Of a DNA stretch of 64,000 bases, positions 49,166-62,227 are shown one piece after another. The stretch comes from Culex pipiens pallens. Taxonomy: Eukaryota; Arthropoda; Insecta; Diptera; Culicidae. The DNA is taken from assembly GCF_016801865.2 (NCBI RefSeq), contig NC_068938.1:47451808-47515807 (forward strand), read 5' to 3'. The notes beneath the pieces were generated by a model. The model saw nothing but the letters and a program-made list of their open reading frames with translations. It was not told the origin of the DNA and did no database searches. Within the stretch, counting starts at the first letter, position 1. The number at the start of each line of letters is the position of its first letter. A program made the translations under genes and the position numbers.

Positions 49166-51629
49166 TTATTATTCCTACTTGATGTTTCAAACTAAGGAAG
49201 TAGAAAACCCATCGATATAAAAACGCTTCTCTAAAGTGAATCTTCTCGGTTAGGCATGTCTAATTTCGTCCAACATCCGCTATCATCCGGATGGTAACCG
49301 AAACGAATCTTACCTTAACATCGTCAACCCGTAACATTGAGTAACTAGAAAAAATGCTTCTCTGTTAACTTAGGGTTAAGTGAATGTTCGCACACATGAT
49401 AGCTTTTTTCCCTCTTCGTCTTCAAGATCAGCCAAAGGTTTTGGCGATAGTTTCCCTTTCTAACCGGGCTTCAGGTACCCATTCACTTTTCCAGTTTTTC
49501 GAGTGGACATTAGGAGAAGAGTTTTTCCTTTTGTGCACCGTCAGAGCACACCTGAAGTGGACTGAGTTCCTTAACTACCATGCTCAAGGAATCTTCAAGT
49601 AGCGGTGGCGAAAGCGATATTCGGAACCAACCGAAATCTGCGACGGACCTGGAAAAAATCGAAAGTTCAACGACACAGCAGCTCCTCATCCACGCTCATG
49701 GTTTTAGTCCACTAGAAAATACGTTGCCACCCCTTGTCACTTAACAGATCATCCCCCCGAAGAGGGGCCATTTCTGAACACCGTTCCGGGTGGGGGTCGC
49801 TTGAAACTAATTTGGATTTATTATCGTCGCCACTGTCGTCAGCCATTTCGCCAGTGAAAAGAAAAGTGTGAAAACAATGTTAATTGGTTCTCAACAGTAG
49901 ATGCCGGGTGCTCTTTTCATGAACATTGGCCTGAGGGGGGACAGACTGACTGGAAGCTGCGGAACAAATTTGGTGCACTTGAGAGGCAGGTTCGCGATTC
50001 GAAACGGGTAATTGGGCCCGGTGTGGGATTTAATGTGGCCACCACACTCTGGGAACGCTTGGACAGTCGGCGGTGGCTTCCCAGGACGGGGGACATATTT
50101 TATGGCAGGGTGCGAAATTTATGAGTCATGCGCTGTAAATTTGATCAGTGGATCGTTACATTCAAACCATATTAGTCTCCCCATCAACTTTTTTAGTATT
50201 CTTTAAATTGTTAAATTAAATTGTTAATCATTGGTTACTATTTTCATTTCAACCAACCGAGTTCCAAAACAAATCACATGCTCACGAATAAACACGCCAA
50301 TTTAAATCTCCGCCATGTATCTGGATACTGATCTTCGCAATTACCGAAAATTTGACATCTAAATCACACAGATCCTAGCCTCTCGATACTTTCCACACTT
50401 ATCCACCCAAATTAGTCAATTATTCCGAGATCATCACAACAGACCGTCGAAAGTCTAATTTGCTGGTGCACGTACAGACCCACGCGCCCAATTTGGGGTG
50501 GGAGAGCTCGCGTTCGCATTTTGTAACGGCATCGCACGTTTACGATAACAACCGCACACAACAAAAAATATAAGAAAATTTCATCAACTCCTAACAAGTC
50601 CACGCCGAAGCACCCACTTATGTAACACAATTGATTTGGGGAAAGAAGAGAAGATTTTTCGCGAGGAAAAAACAAACAACAAAACTCCAAACTAACTGCA
50701 GCTAACTATGTGCTACCTCCAAGTCCCTGAACAACTGCAGCATCCACAAAGCACGCCCTGGACCAGACCGAATTTGGTGTACAGTTACACAACTTTTCCT
50801 TGGAGTGATCATCCCAAAGGGGAGCCAGCCAATCCATCCAGATCTGGAGCACATCGAATTTATATAATATCCGCGGTGGGGGCCAAAAATGGTGCTAAAC
50901 CACATTCAGTGCAGTGTTTGCTTAGTCTAAATAGCTAGAAATTAAAATTTTCGCCTCTCCCGCCAACAAGATGCAGGAACCTGCTGGGGAAAGATTCAAA
51001 TTCCTCTCCACCTGACCATCCGTCAGGTTTCGGGGGCCAGAGTCCGGTAATGTGTTTCGAGGGAGAGCCAGATCGGTCGAAGCAACAGGCCAAAACAAAA
51101 GCGGTTGGGAAACTGTAAAAACAAAATCTCATCGCACCTTGGCCAGAAGAACCTACATTTTTGGGGAATCGATGAAAATTGAGATGTTGTTTACGGGAAA
51201 AGGTAATTGAAAATTGAATCAAAACCAAACTTGCAATTTTCCAATCAGCAAGCTTCATAGTACTTGTTTGCGAAATCACTTCGAGATTAAGTCTGTCTTT
51301 TGTGATAAAGTGATTAAGCAGGTAATAATCAATTTTTAGGTTAAAATCACAAATTTAAGAAAAAAGAAAATAAAAGCTGTCTATAAAATGTTTGGAAGTT
51401 AGCCTTTTTGTGAAGGTAAAAGAATTTTCATTGCGAAAAAATATTTTATAATTTCATAAGTTGAACCTTTAAAAAAATATAAAAAATAACTTGATAAATG
51501 TTTGCACTAAAAAACGATATCACTTCAAATGTCGGTTCTGCATTGTACACCATTCATTTTAAAAAAAATATCATTTTATGTTGATCGTTTTTGGTAGATC
51601 TTATCGAATATTTGGAAAGTTCTTTCAAC
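49166..51629. other. Non-repetitive intergenic DNA, no gene recognised
   Basis: One of the longer repeat-poor stretches. Frames up to 114 codons (50935-51279, - strand) lack protein-like signals. Regulatory content is possible but not shown. Confidence 0.45.
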
Positions 51630-52940
51630 TACCGTAAACCGGGGTGACTTTGATAGGATTTCAATTTATTTTTGGAATATTTTCCAACTGGTAAGGCTTG
51701 TCTTGAGATTATTATTTTTAAAACATGTACTGGGGTAGCCCACACATGGTTCGTATACCATTTTTGAAAAAAAGTTTTTTCAATAGTGTTTTAAAAAAAA
51801 GTTACGTTAAAAATTCTTATTTTGAATTCCGGGGTGACTTTGATAGTCATAGTTTTTCTTGTTAAAATCAGAATTCTCGATTAAATTTTCAAAAGGCCCT
51901 ATCTGCATAGGAAACCCATGAGGGATAGGTTGTTTTGAAAATTTAATCTAGAATTGAGGTGTCTAAACTTTATTTTTACGTCAAATGTAACATTACTAAG
52001 GTTGCTAATTTAGTTTTCTAGGAAAAAATCAATGTTTATATTTAGTTAACTAAGTTTATAAGCTTTTTAACAAAATACATATAAATTTTAGGTAAAATTG
52101 TTTAAAAGTCAGAATTTTGCCTGAAATTCGTTAAAACTTGTTATGTTTATAAAATTATCGATTAATATTGCATTTAAAACTGAATTGGGTCCTAAAACGA
52201 AGCTTAGATTGCTGATATTATTGTTTACAGCGATAAAGCTTATTTTTCTGAGTACAATGACCCTTTGTACGACCACAAAGAGTTTAAAATGGATATTTAA
52301 ATCAATTTTGAAAAATTAACCTCGCGGTCCTTCTTGACAGAAAAGCTCCTACTTGACAGCTCGTTCCAAGGGGACCATAGTTGATCCATCGAAAAAATGA
52401 TGTCTTGCCAAAAAAAATTTTGCATTAAAATGAAAAAAATGATAAGAAATGGGTTTTAATCGTGTTTTTAACCGTTGTACATAAAAATTGACATAGGGCT
52501 GTAGTACCCAATTAGAAGCAAAAATCAAAAGTTTTCACATTTTATATGAAATTTGTTCAACTGGAAATGCCTATGAAACAAGAGATTTTTATTTATTTAT
52601 GTTTAAAAAACACATAATATTTATTATTTACAAACATATTCAACCTTCTCCTTGTGGAAAATTGTCCAAAGAATCCGAAAATGCATTCCGTTTTCCGATT
52701 CAAAATTATGTTCGTTGAGAAAAACATGACACTTTGAGAAGATTTAAATAATGTTTTTCATCAACATTTTCTTAATTATAGTGTGAAAAGTTTTTCTTGA
52801 GGTACTTTGAACACTTCTCTACCACGGACAGTTTAATTCTAAACAATTCCGTACGTATTTAAGTGTACTCTTCATTTTTCGGAAAAATCTCAAACCTATC
52901 AAAGTCAACCCGGCTATCAAAGTCACCCCGTTTTAAGGTA
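51630..52940. mobile_element. 1.31 kb element with inverted termini around 'ggggtgactttgatag'
   Basis: The left end taccgtaaaccggggtgact and the right end (inverse) taccttaaaacggggtgact agree at about 24 of 27 positions. The motif 'ggggtgactttgatag' recurs internally near 51833 and, inverted, near 52895. No ORF resembling a transposase survives. 39296-39440 is a truncated relative. Confidence 0.65.
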
Positions 52941-53197
52941 CCTTTCAAACGATGTATGCAGAGGGGACCATAGTACGGTCCCACAATCCATTTTAACCGG
53001 TCAACGGCAGTCTGGAAAACTATTATAATACTGTCCCTAAAAGCTAAGATCTTATAGAGTCCGAAAGCACGAGGTATTTTTTACATAAGCAACAAAGGAG
53101 AACATATCTGATAGCTTTTGTTTTCAGGCAAAAAAAAAACATTTCTACAGTTTTTTAAAGATCCTATAAGCTATTGTGTTTCGAATGTTTATGTTGT

Positions 53198-53417
53198 CAC
53201 AGTAAAAAAATGTGTAAATTTGGAAGGTGTAATTTCGGAAGGTTGGATATTACCTCTTTTATGATGTAATTTTACCTCAATTTAGACTGAAAAAGCGACG
53301 TTACAACAGAAAAGTGGTATAATTACACATTTTCAGAGGTAAAATTACACATTTTTTCTAACAAAAAGAATGTACCCCATCCCAGATGTAATATTACCAT
53401 GATTTTATTTCTGTGTA
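53198..53417. mobile_element. MITE-like element with CACAG...CTGTG ends
   Basis: Starts CACAGTAAAAAAATGTG and ends CATGATTTTATTTCTGTG. It has internal repeats of 'gtaattttacc' and 'aattacaca'. Termini are imperfect. It is related in design to 9274-9478. Confidence 0.55.
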
Positions 53418-54564
53418 AAGTCTCCTTTTGGAACGAGCTGTCAAGCGACTTTCAGTCAAAAAGGCTGCTTTTTCTTAAATTTATTTCGACCAATTCATAA
53501 TTTAAAAATTGCAAAATATTTGCTGATTATTTTAGCTTTGTTTTATTTATTTTTTTTATACAAACTTATATATTTACTCTTTAAAAACTTATATTTTGGG
53601 ATGAATAATGTGACAGTTGAAAAATTACAAATGATTATTTCAACGTGAGAAAGGCAAAAACACATATTCAAAAATATTCCTTGAAAATTATCTTTAATAA
53701 ACTAAAAGACAAAAAACTATTATTATAACTGTATTCTTTCGTTGAAAAAAGCAGAATCATTAGTTTCTAATCTGTTTCTTATTCTTTCTTATTATTTAGT
53801 CGATTTAAAAATAATGTAAAAAAGTATATTTGTTTCATTAATGTTTTCATAATTTTTTACTTTATTTATGTCTGAATATTCGACAGTAAATTTTAGCTTT
53901 CAGACCAGAACTTTGGGTCAAAATAATTTATGAAAATTTGGAAGTTTTTCAATTCATTCAGAGACACAGCAACAAATTTTAGTAAAGAAAAGTTTGATAG
54001 CCATAAAATGGCCATTACCTTGGAAAGATTTTGGTTGCCTTCATACACACTAGGATGCCCAGACAAAATGAATATAATGAGTTATGTTAAGCAACCATGC
54101 TAAATTAGAGCAAATTTGGTTTGTTGTTGTTGTTGTTAAAAATTGAAGCTTTTGCAAAATTGTCTGATCTTTTCAATAAAAAATATTGCAAAACTAGCTT
54201 AGCTTAGCTTATGAAAAGGCCTTAAAATAGATTATATTCTTTCTTTTATATTGTAGACCAATTTTTAAAACTTTTAAAATATTTTTACTGAAATGATCAG
54301 AAAATTTTGCAAAAGTTTTAACTTTAACATATAAACACTTAGAGAAATTATTTTTTATCGATTCAAATTCCTTGTAATGCTGTATCTCAGAAACTAGTTG
54401 CACAATTTTCAAAGTTCAAGAGAGAAAAGGATAGGAAATTTTCTCAGCTCTTCAAAAAATATTTTTTTCGGATGTGTTCTTGAAAGAAAAGAAATATACT
54501 TTAACCCAAAAACTAATTTGATGTTGCTTTTAAAAATGTTTTAAGTAACATTTATATTATATTT
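53418..54564. other. AT-rich intergenic DNA
   Basis: Contains short (GTT)n near 54122-54137 and (AGCTT)n near 54196-54211. No gene was seen. Confidence 0.45.
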
Positions 54565-55920
54565 GGGTAATTCTCCGCCAACTCACACAGCAGTTGCCCC
54601 GACCCCTCTTCGATTTGCGTGAAACTTTGTCCTAAGGGGTAACTTTTGTCCCTGATCACGAATCCAAGGTCCGTTTTTTGATATCTTGTGACGGAGGGGC
54701 GGTACGACCCCTTCCATTTTTGAACAAGCGAAAAAAGAGGTGTTTTTCAATAATTTGCAGCCTGAAACGGTGATGAGATAGAAATTTGGTGTCAATGGGG
54801 CTTTTATGTAAAATTAGACACCTGATTTGATGGCATACTCCGAATTCCGAAAAAACGTATTTTTCATCGAAAAAAACACTAAAAAAGTTTTTAAAATTCT
54901 CCCATTTTCCGTTACTCGACTGTAAAATTTTTTGGAACATGTCATTTTATGGGAAATTTAATGTACTTTTCGAATCTACATTGACCCAGAAGGGTCATTT
55001 TTTCATTTAGAACAAAATTTTTCATTTTAAAATTTCGTGTTTTTTTCTAACTTTGCAGGGTTATTTTTTAGAGTGTAACAATGTTCTACAAAGTTGTAGA
55101 GCAGACAATTACAAAAAATTTAATATATAGACATAAGGGGTTTGCTTATAAACATCACGAGTTATCGCGATTTTACGAAAAAAAGTTTTGAAAATGTTGG
55201 TCGTCGTTGATCATGGCCGTTCATCGTCACCCGCGACAGACACGGACGACGAAACAAAGAGAAACGCAAAAAGTAACTTTTTCAAAACTTTTTTTCGTAA
55301 AATCGCGATAACTCGTGATGTTTATAAGCAAACCCCTTATGTCTATATATTAAATTTTTTGTAATTGCCTGCTCTACAACTTTGTAGAACATTGTTACAC
55401 TCTAAAAAATAACCCTGCAAAGTTAGAAAAAACACGAAATTTTAAAATGAAAAAAGTTGTTCTAAATGAAAAATGACCCTTCTGGGTCAATGAAGATTCG
55501 AAAAGTACATTAAATTTCCCATAAAATGACACGTTCCAAAAAATTTTACAGTCGAGTAACGGAAAATGGGAGAATTTGTAAAACTTTTTTAGTGTTTTTT
55601 TTTTTTTGATGAAAAATACGTTTTTTCGGAATTCTGAGTACGTCATCAAATCGGGCGTCTAATTTTACTTAAAAGTTCTTTTGACACCAAATTTCTATCT
55701 CATCACCGTTTCAGGCTGCAAATTATTGAAAAACACTTCTTTTTTCGCATGCTCAAAAATGGAAGGGGTCATACCGCCCCTCCGTCACGAGATATCAAAA
55801 AACGGACCTCAGATTCGTGATCAGGGACAAAAGTTACCCCTTAGGACAAAGTTTCACGCAAATCGAAGAGGGGTCGGGGCAACTTTTCCCGATTTCGTGT
55901 GAGTTGGTAGAGAATTACCC
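54565..55920. mobile_element. Foldback element, family C copy 2
   Basis: A 1.36 kb palindrome with arms of about 54565-55190 and 55276-55920 around an ~85-bp unpaired centre containing 'gacagacacggacgacg'. It is the same family as 9966-11583. 'attt' occurs at both flanks. The left end has 'cacagcagttgcc' and the right end has 'ttttcccgatttcgtgtg', the reverse of the arrangement in copy 1. Confidence 0.8.
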
Positions 55921-56482
55921 ATTTTCCAAAATCACTATTTCAAGGGACTGACACAATATGTCTGTTTTAGTGCCTTAAATATATAAAAATCAAAATATAC
56001 CTATTTTAAGAATTCAGTTTTTTTGCTTGTTCCTATTTTTTTCTGAAAAGTAACCGACATCTTTGCCGAAGACACCAAATCGATCAGAAAATCCCTTCTC
56101 AAGATACAGAATTTCATACATTTAAATACCCATTTTGTATGACCAGTAGCGAGGCTCACAGATATATGAAAACGACAAAAGAGTGCCTCAAAAGGAATTT
56201 ACAAGCCCCAAAAGCTAGCCTGAAATTTTGAGCACATCTGGTTGAAGTTTAGTTGTTCCTGTCTTAACTTGAAGTTATAATGGAATTTCATTAACATTAA
56301 TTTATTTATTTTCCACTTTTTAACTCATCTTCGAGAAAGATTTCCTATGCCAGGATTTTTTTTCTTTTAGGTTTTTCATTTCTAGAACATTGCAAAGCTA
56401 GGAATTAATTCCGGAAAGATATAGGTAAACTTTTAGAGCACGAAGTAATTTTTTTTTTACACTCCAAAAAATATCCTGTTTA

Positions 56483-57128
56483 GCGATGACCTATAGTTTA
56501 GGGTACCAAAAGTTGCGTATTTCAATTACAAAAATGTTGGTATCCTTCGCTGAAATTTTCAAGTTATCGCAGTTTTAGTGAAAAAAGTAGATTTTTCCCG
56601 TTTTCGTCATTTTCCCATTTATGCGCGTGGCGCGTCGAAAACCCCAGTTTTTATTTTCAAAAAATCGTATCTCAGAGTATCGAAAACATAACTTCACCAT
56701 TTTTTGATATGCTTTGTGAAATTTTCCGAGGAATCCGATAAAAATATTTTCAGACATAGGCTCTTTGGTCTCGAGACCTTCAAATCAGCATTTTTAGTTT
56801 TCATACGACTTTTTCATATGTTAAGCTAGATTTTTGAAACTTCTAACTATTTTTTCCAAATAGCCAAACTAATCACCTTTCTTTAACGTCTAAGACAGCT
56901 AAAATCGGATGAAATGACGCGGAGATATGATTTTTTGAAAAAAGTGATTTTTGCGAAAATCGACGAAAATTGCAATTTTTCGGACCACCCTAACACGGCG
57001 TAGGTCACCCTAATGGCCAAACAAAAAAATACGGGTCTAATTAGTTCGGCCAAGGATCCCCCAGAAAATTTTGAGCCCGATCGAAGAACTTTGTTTTCGA
57101 ATCATGCTGTTTTCGTGGGGAATTGCTG
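56483..57128. mobile_element. Foldback family E, single-arm copy 2
   Basis: It matches the right arm of 45803-47018 from 'gcgatgacctata' through the loop to 'ggggaattgctg', including the 'aacacggcgtaggtc' segment. The loop is in the opposite orientation relative to that arm, and only a remnant of the second arm remains at 56483-56510. Confidence 0.75.
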
Positions 57129-58379
57129 TAAGAAGAGGTAAAAATTAAAAGAAACTATTTTTGAAACTCTGGTTTTTTTTTATTGTTCATTGATTTAATT
57201 ATCATAGTTTTAACACAATAGTTAATTGTCAAATATGACTTTGGAAAAAAAAAACATTTTTTTTGCTCTTAAAACTTTTTACAGAATTTATGCTGTATAC
57301 TTTCACAACAATATTTGTTTTAGATTTAAACGAAAAAAATCATAAAAAATCCTTGCAGCATTGGTATTTCCTATTTCCCAAAACGTTCAATTCACAAACG
57401 CGCTAAATACAGTTCAAGCTTTCAATTACGCACCTTCATGCGGCTTTATAAACTAGATTCCACCGCAACAGAACTCGATAAAGATGTGGTGATAGGCGGA
57501 TGAAAAATTTGCGCCCAAAATTCAAGATCATAAGCCAGTTAGAAAAAAACGGGAAGGAAAACTCGAGATGCTGCAACAATTCGGCGTGCTCTAATTATTC
57601 GCACCTTTCAATTGAGATGTGTGTGTGTGCTTCCCTCTCCATTCAAGGAGAAAACGGGAGCTATCCGGAACCATTTAATGGTTATTATTACGCAAAATTT
57701 TGCAACAATACTGAAATCTAGAGCGGCACACATACAATTTTTTGCCATGATATAACGCTGAAGGTCTAAACTGTAATCTTAGGTCTCAATTGCGGCTCGT
57801 GCAGGGAAAATCTGGTAGATTCAATGGTTCATTACATTTCTAATGAAGTATGAAATTACAGCTTGATCCCAACGGAGCACCGCTCCTCAATTAAAAGCAC
57901 TAAATCGGTCACTAGGATGCATTAAATCGCAATTGTATCAGATTACATTTCAAACTTGATAGTTGTTTAAAGTTATTTCATATTGTATTTCTCAATTTAA
58001 AATATAATAACGCAATCGTTCAAGTCACCATCGCACACACTAAAAAATTAAGTTTTCCGCTCATCAACCTCGTCAATCAGTGACAGTCACCTCGCAGCGC
58101 AACGGTCAACGATCACGGTCATCAAAAATGCGCAACGCTTCCTCGCTAACGCTCACCTGCGCTTCAACAACACATTTCACTACATCTCTTTATCACGTTT
58201 CTTCTTCAACCATCATCGTCGCGTCGTCTACGATGACTCTGCGACACAACATTGATCGTCTTCGATGCACTTCTTCCGAAGCTGAAGAAACCGACCAAGA
58301 CGACGAGATGCTGCGCAACGGGCTCCAGAAAGAAAGCAGCTCGAAACCTCAGTTGATCTTCACAGCCCATTGAGGAAGG
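57129..58379. other. Intergenic DNA upstream of the signal-peptide gene
   Basis: AT-rich to 57380, then non-repetitive. From 58080 it becomes GC-richer. A 97-codon frame at 58080-58373 is Ser/Thr-rich without recognisable features. Confidence 0.45.
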
Positions 58380-59472
58380 TCGTCGCGCTAGCTCAAGTGA
58401 TCGTGCGCTCTCTCACTTGACGATAAGTTTCTCGCTCTCGCGCGCGCGGTCTTCAGCGCTCTCTCTTGATCGTTTGCTCTCTCCTTCGTGAAAGAAAGTG
58501 GTGTTCCTGCACGACGACAACGACGACGACGAAGAGGTTGAGTGCGGGTGTGCGCGAGCGCGCGCGGAAAAAGAAAGTCGGGTACCTTACCTACCTTACC
58601 TTACAGGCTACCTGAAGAGAGCGTCTGAGTCGGTTCGGGTTGGGTATCCACCAGTGCTGGGGCCTTAACATACCCCTTGCTGCCAGCTGCCAGCTCAAAC
58701 TGTTTCGGGCCGTTTCGCGGACTGGTTGTGCTGTCCGTACTTTCTTTTTTGCGCTCCTCCAGTACCTGACGGTGGTGGTGTTCCAGCAAATTCGTGGAAG
58801 TTGTCTGGACGTTTGAGGTGTGAGCGCGCGCGCGTACGCGATCTTGCGGTTCTTCGGCCAAATGCCAATTATTCAAATTTCACAAGTTGGCCCGTAAACA
58901 CCTGTGTTCGCGAGAGATTCATTTTGGATTGTGTCTGCCGGAGAGGCCGTTCTTCAGCTGTTGATGCTGTACGATGCGCGACTAGGCCGTGGAACAAGTG
59001 TGTTGATGTTGTGAAGACTTGAGTCCGGCCAACCCCGTTAGGCACTAGAGAGATCAACGTCGATCAGCCGCAACAGCTCTGTTTCGGTAGCCGCGAGATC
59101 GCGCGACTTCGATTCCGGGAATTCCCCGCCGGAACCTGCTCCGGATTCCGGTCTTCCAGTGTGCGAGAGTGCGTGCGCAGGAGAAAGTGTGTGATGATTA
59201 TCGTGCAGTGTCGACTTCAGACCCGATAGCAGTGTCCCGAATGGAATCGAGTTCAAGCAACTGAACAACGACACAACACCACCAGGAAGAGTCGTCAGCA
59301 GTTCTGACAGTTGGGTCGCCAGAACCAGGCCACCCCAAAGCAGTGTATTCAAGTGCGTTTACCGGTGTTTCAAGTGTTCAGTGTGAGTTTGTGTGTGCCG
59401 CAAAGAAACGGCAAATTTTGGCCCGAAACATCAACACACCTCGAAGCAGGGGAAGCACATCAGCGCTTCGGC
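58380..59472 (+). promoter_or_regulatory. GC-rich promoter/5' leader region upstream of the signal-peptide exon
   Basis: This stretch is far more GC-rich than the rest of the window and carries CG-alternating runs. A cluster of CTCTCTC/GAGAG motifs at 58402-58500 resembles GAGA-factor sites. Initiator-like TCAGT motifs occur but no single start site can be chosen. It leads without interruption into the ATG at 59473. Promoter function is inferred from composition, motifs and position only. Confidence 0.4.
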
Positions 59473-59593
59473 ATGGTGGCGAACGTCAAGTGGCGGCGGC
59501 CAATACTGGCCGCGATTCTGCTGCTGCTGCTGCTACAACTGGCCACCACAACGGTTCGCGGAGTGAACGGGCTCAGCTCAACTGGTGAAAGAG
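59473..59593 (+). CDS. First coding exon of a secreted or membrane protein (signal peptide)
   Basis: The ATG at 59473 opens 40 codons and one extra base before a strong donor (GAG|GTGAGTG, intron from 59594). The peptide has a basic start (MVANVKWRRP), a long hydrophobic core (ILAAILLLLLLQLATTT) and a plausible signal-peptidase site around VRG/VNG, so the product should enter the secretory pathway. The frame is also open upstream, but this is the first ATG followed by a signal peptide, and the preceding bases look like a leader. The next exon was not found before 64000, so the intron is at least 4.4 kb. Gene identity cannot be told from this exon. The hydrophobic stretch is partly a CTG run, so exon status rests on its combination with the donor and the GC-rich leader. 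Confidence 0.6.
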
Positions 59594-61468
59594 GTGAGTG
59601 TGAAGAAATTGCACCTGAAGAACACTATGCAAAACACAGCCGGTCTATGAGTTGGGTGCAGCCCACCCAGGAAACAAAAGGTGGTGGATGCATTCGCGCG
59701 GGTTTGTTGATGTTTTTGCTGTCAGAAGTGTTGTTGGGATGCACCCGGCGTTCGCCGTATTGCACCGGGTAACGGAAAAGGAAAAGTTCTTTCTCCGCCG
59801 AACGGGATTCTAGCGGAATGGTGTGTTTTTGAAAGCAATAAAAAAGCCTGGACACAATGTAGTTCCAAAGGCAGCAGACCGAAGAAACAGTGTATTAAGT
59901 TGCACAAAAAAGTGCAAAAGTTACAAATTATAGCCTTGCCGAACAACGTTGGAGCAAAAATTCACTAAGTCGAAAAAAAAGGCTAGCAAAACCAATCGCA
60001 ACAAATCCAAAGTATCAAAATGTTCAAAATTTGAGAAGCTTGAGAATTTAGCAAAGATGTTAAGTCCTATTAAAAAAAAATCGCAATTTCAGCACATTTT
60101 GTTTTAAAAGACTGAAACTATTGCATAACCCAGGCCAATTTGTTCACGTGTGGGGTATAAGCAAAAGTCAATATGTCTATGCCTTTTAAAAAATGTAAAA
60201 CATTTTCAAAGTTGATAAAAATAATAATACAAAAATCTATTAATCTGGTCAGATAAAACGATTTTTTTTAGAAATTCTCTTCATGTGATTTTACTAACTT
60301 TTTCACGTTGAATGTGTATTTTAGATTTATGTTTAAATTAAATCAATTTTGCAGATTTAATATTCAAATTTTAAAAACTTTGTTTTGTGTTTTACTTTGG
60401 ATTTGGTGTAAAATCGGTTTTACACACAGATTTACTTTTTTCAATGACCTTAGGCCGTTGCAAATATTTTTCAAAGTTTATGTCGCCTTCCCCCCTTCCC
60501 CTTCAAAGTTGGCCTGAATAATCAGGGGGCAAAAAAAATATTTTTTCGAAAAACTTCAAAATTTTAATGAAAATTAAAGTTTAATCTACTGAAAACCAGT
60601 TAAAATGCATTTTCCCGTGTTTATAATCATATTTAGCATGTTTGAACTCTTTTGAAAACATTTTAAATTTTCATGGTTTATATAGATAAACCACGTCAAT
60701 AAAGAAATCTAAAATTAAACTTAGGGCAGCGAATGACCATGAAGGTTAAAGCTGCCAGAAATAAATTAATTAACAACAACAAGAAGATTAAACTTTTAAT
60801 CCGACAAGAAAGCAAATCAGAAGCACTTCTGTTTTTCTTGTTTTTTTTTTTTTTTAAACTTTGCTGTTTTTTTTCTGAAGAACACCATATCTAAATCTAT
60901 AAATGAGCATGAGCATGAGCATGAGAGACCACCCATGGTTGTCCTTCTCCGTTGCTGAACAGGACCGTAATATCCTATCAATACAACTGACCATACGCTT
61001 AAACGATCTAATGGTGTTTCCCTTATCAACAGCATGTATGAATGCGTTGAAAAGATAAAACATCAAGATCATTAAAACTAGATCTGAAACAAATAGGTTA
61101 CAGTCATTGGCCACCAACGGCGCCCGCCATGTCAGTTTGTAGATCTCGGGGGGATTGGGACGGGAATGTTAGTTAGCACAGGTTGCTACAAAGGGTGGGT
61201 TCTATACGATATCCACACCCCCACGTGTGCCGGAAAACTACTTCTACTTGGGATTTTGTTAGTGGGAAAGGGTAATGGCCAGGATTCATCATAAAGGATG
61301 ATGATGCGACCCAATAATCAATAAATTTTGTTTAATGATGTGATGTATTATGCATTCTCAAGGCAAACAGTCGAAGGATGCGGATGAGATTATTCCCGGT
61401 TATTTGGTTTTGAGTTTAGCATAAATGATTCAATCTTAGACAGCCGGCTGTGGAAAGATAAAACCAAA
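59594..61468 (+). other. Intron 1 of the signal-peptide gene, left part
   Basis: The sequence starts at a GTGAGTG donor. It is AT-rich in 59950-60850 and contains a reverse-oriented copy of the dispersed tgcaaatattt element at about 60440-60660. Near 60905 there is a short (ATGAGC)n run. No exon or RNA gene was recognised. Confidence 0.4.
60440..60660 (-). mobile_element. Dispersed element family A, reversed fragment
   Basis: Begins with the inverse of the family right end ('ccttaggccgttgcaaatat') and continues to 'catatttagcatgtttgaac', the inverse of the central motif. Confidence 0.6.
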
Positions 61469-61798
61469 TGTTGAAACGAGCGGCTGAAGAGTGACGGGCA
61501 CCAGTTTTCTGAGCTGAACGAAATGAAACTTCCTTCCATTTTCCGTACGCTAAAAAGCTATATTTTCTTAATTAATAACAAATAAAGTTCACAAGATACA
61601 ATTTACTCACAACTTCGGTGTCTTTTCACAGCTGGAACGGATTCTCGTTCCCAGCTGCGCCCGTGCTCCCGCTTGCTTCAGTTTGTTTTCAACTTCTGAT
61701 TCTTGCCAAGCGACAGCACGGGCACCTGCACAAAGAAACACAAACAAAGACGAATGACGTTGAACAGGGGGCTGCTTCGGACGCGCTCCGTCGCAACA
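61469..61798. mobile_element. LTR copy 1 (330 bp)
   Basis: Starts TGTTGAAACG, ends CGTCGCAACA, and appears identical over 330 bp to 62228-62557. The TGTTG/CAACA ends are typical of LTRs. The following bases, read on the other strand, are 'acgggggggag', like a polypurine tract, which would orient this copy to the - strand. The primer site beside copy 2 argues for +. Orientation is unresolved. Confidence 0.75.
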
Positions 61799-62227
61799 CT
61801 CCCCCCCGTAAAACTTCTTCCTTGCCAAAGCTTGAGTTTTACGCCTAGTCACCGCGGCGCGTCCTGAAGATGCTGTGCTGACCTATGGTACTGCTGACGT
61901 CATCTGCAACTTGGAGCCGATGAGCACTCTTCGTTGCGGGGTCGCCTGTTGACCTCCGTCTGACACCCGTGCCCGACCACTTTTGGCTCTATTTATGGGC
62001 CACGGGTGATCACTTTGTCACAACCCCCTTTGCAAGTCCTTGCCTCACCGACTCCATTTTGTCACCTCGTTTCGACAGCCATTGCACCAGCCTTCAGTGA
62101 TTGCAGCTCTTCAGCAACCGCTCCGATTGAGAAGACGTCCTCGTGCCACTGTCGCCGCGCCTTTCCCGCTTCCGATCGTGGTCGTAGGCCCCCGAACTCC
62201 GGCCAGTCTTGTCGAAGTTCTTTTTAG
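61799..62227. other. 429-bp sequence between the two LTRs
   Basis: It carries no coding capacity for gag or pol. It contains a TATA-like 'ctatttatggg' near 61990 and GC-rich sequence at its right end. Either this is the interior of a miniature (TRIM-like) element or two LTR copies happen to lie close together. Confidence 0.4.

Noticed and set aside
48098..49195. ORFs of 82-200 codons with LIL or DFV repeats
   Set aside because: They arise from the 9-bp tandem repeat, whose length keeps frames open. Overlapping frames are equally long.
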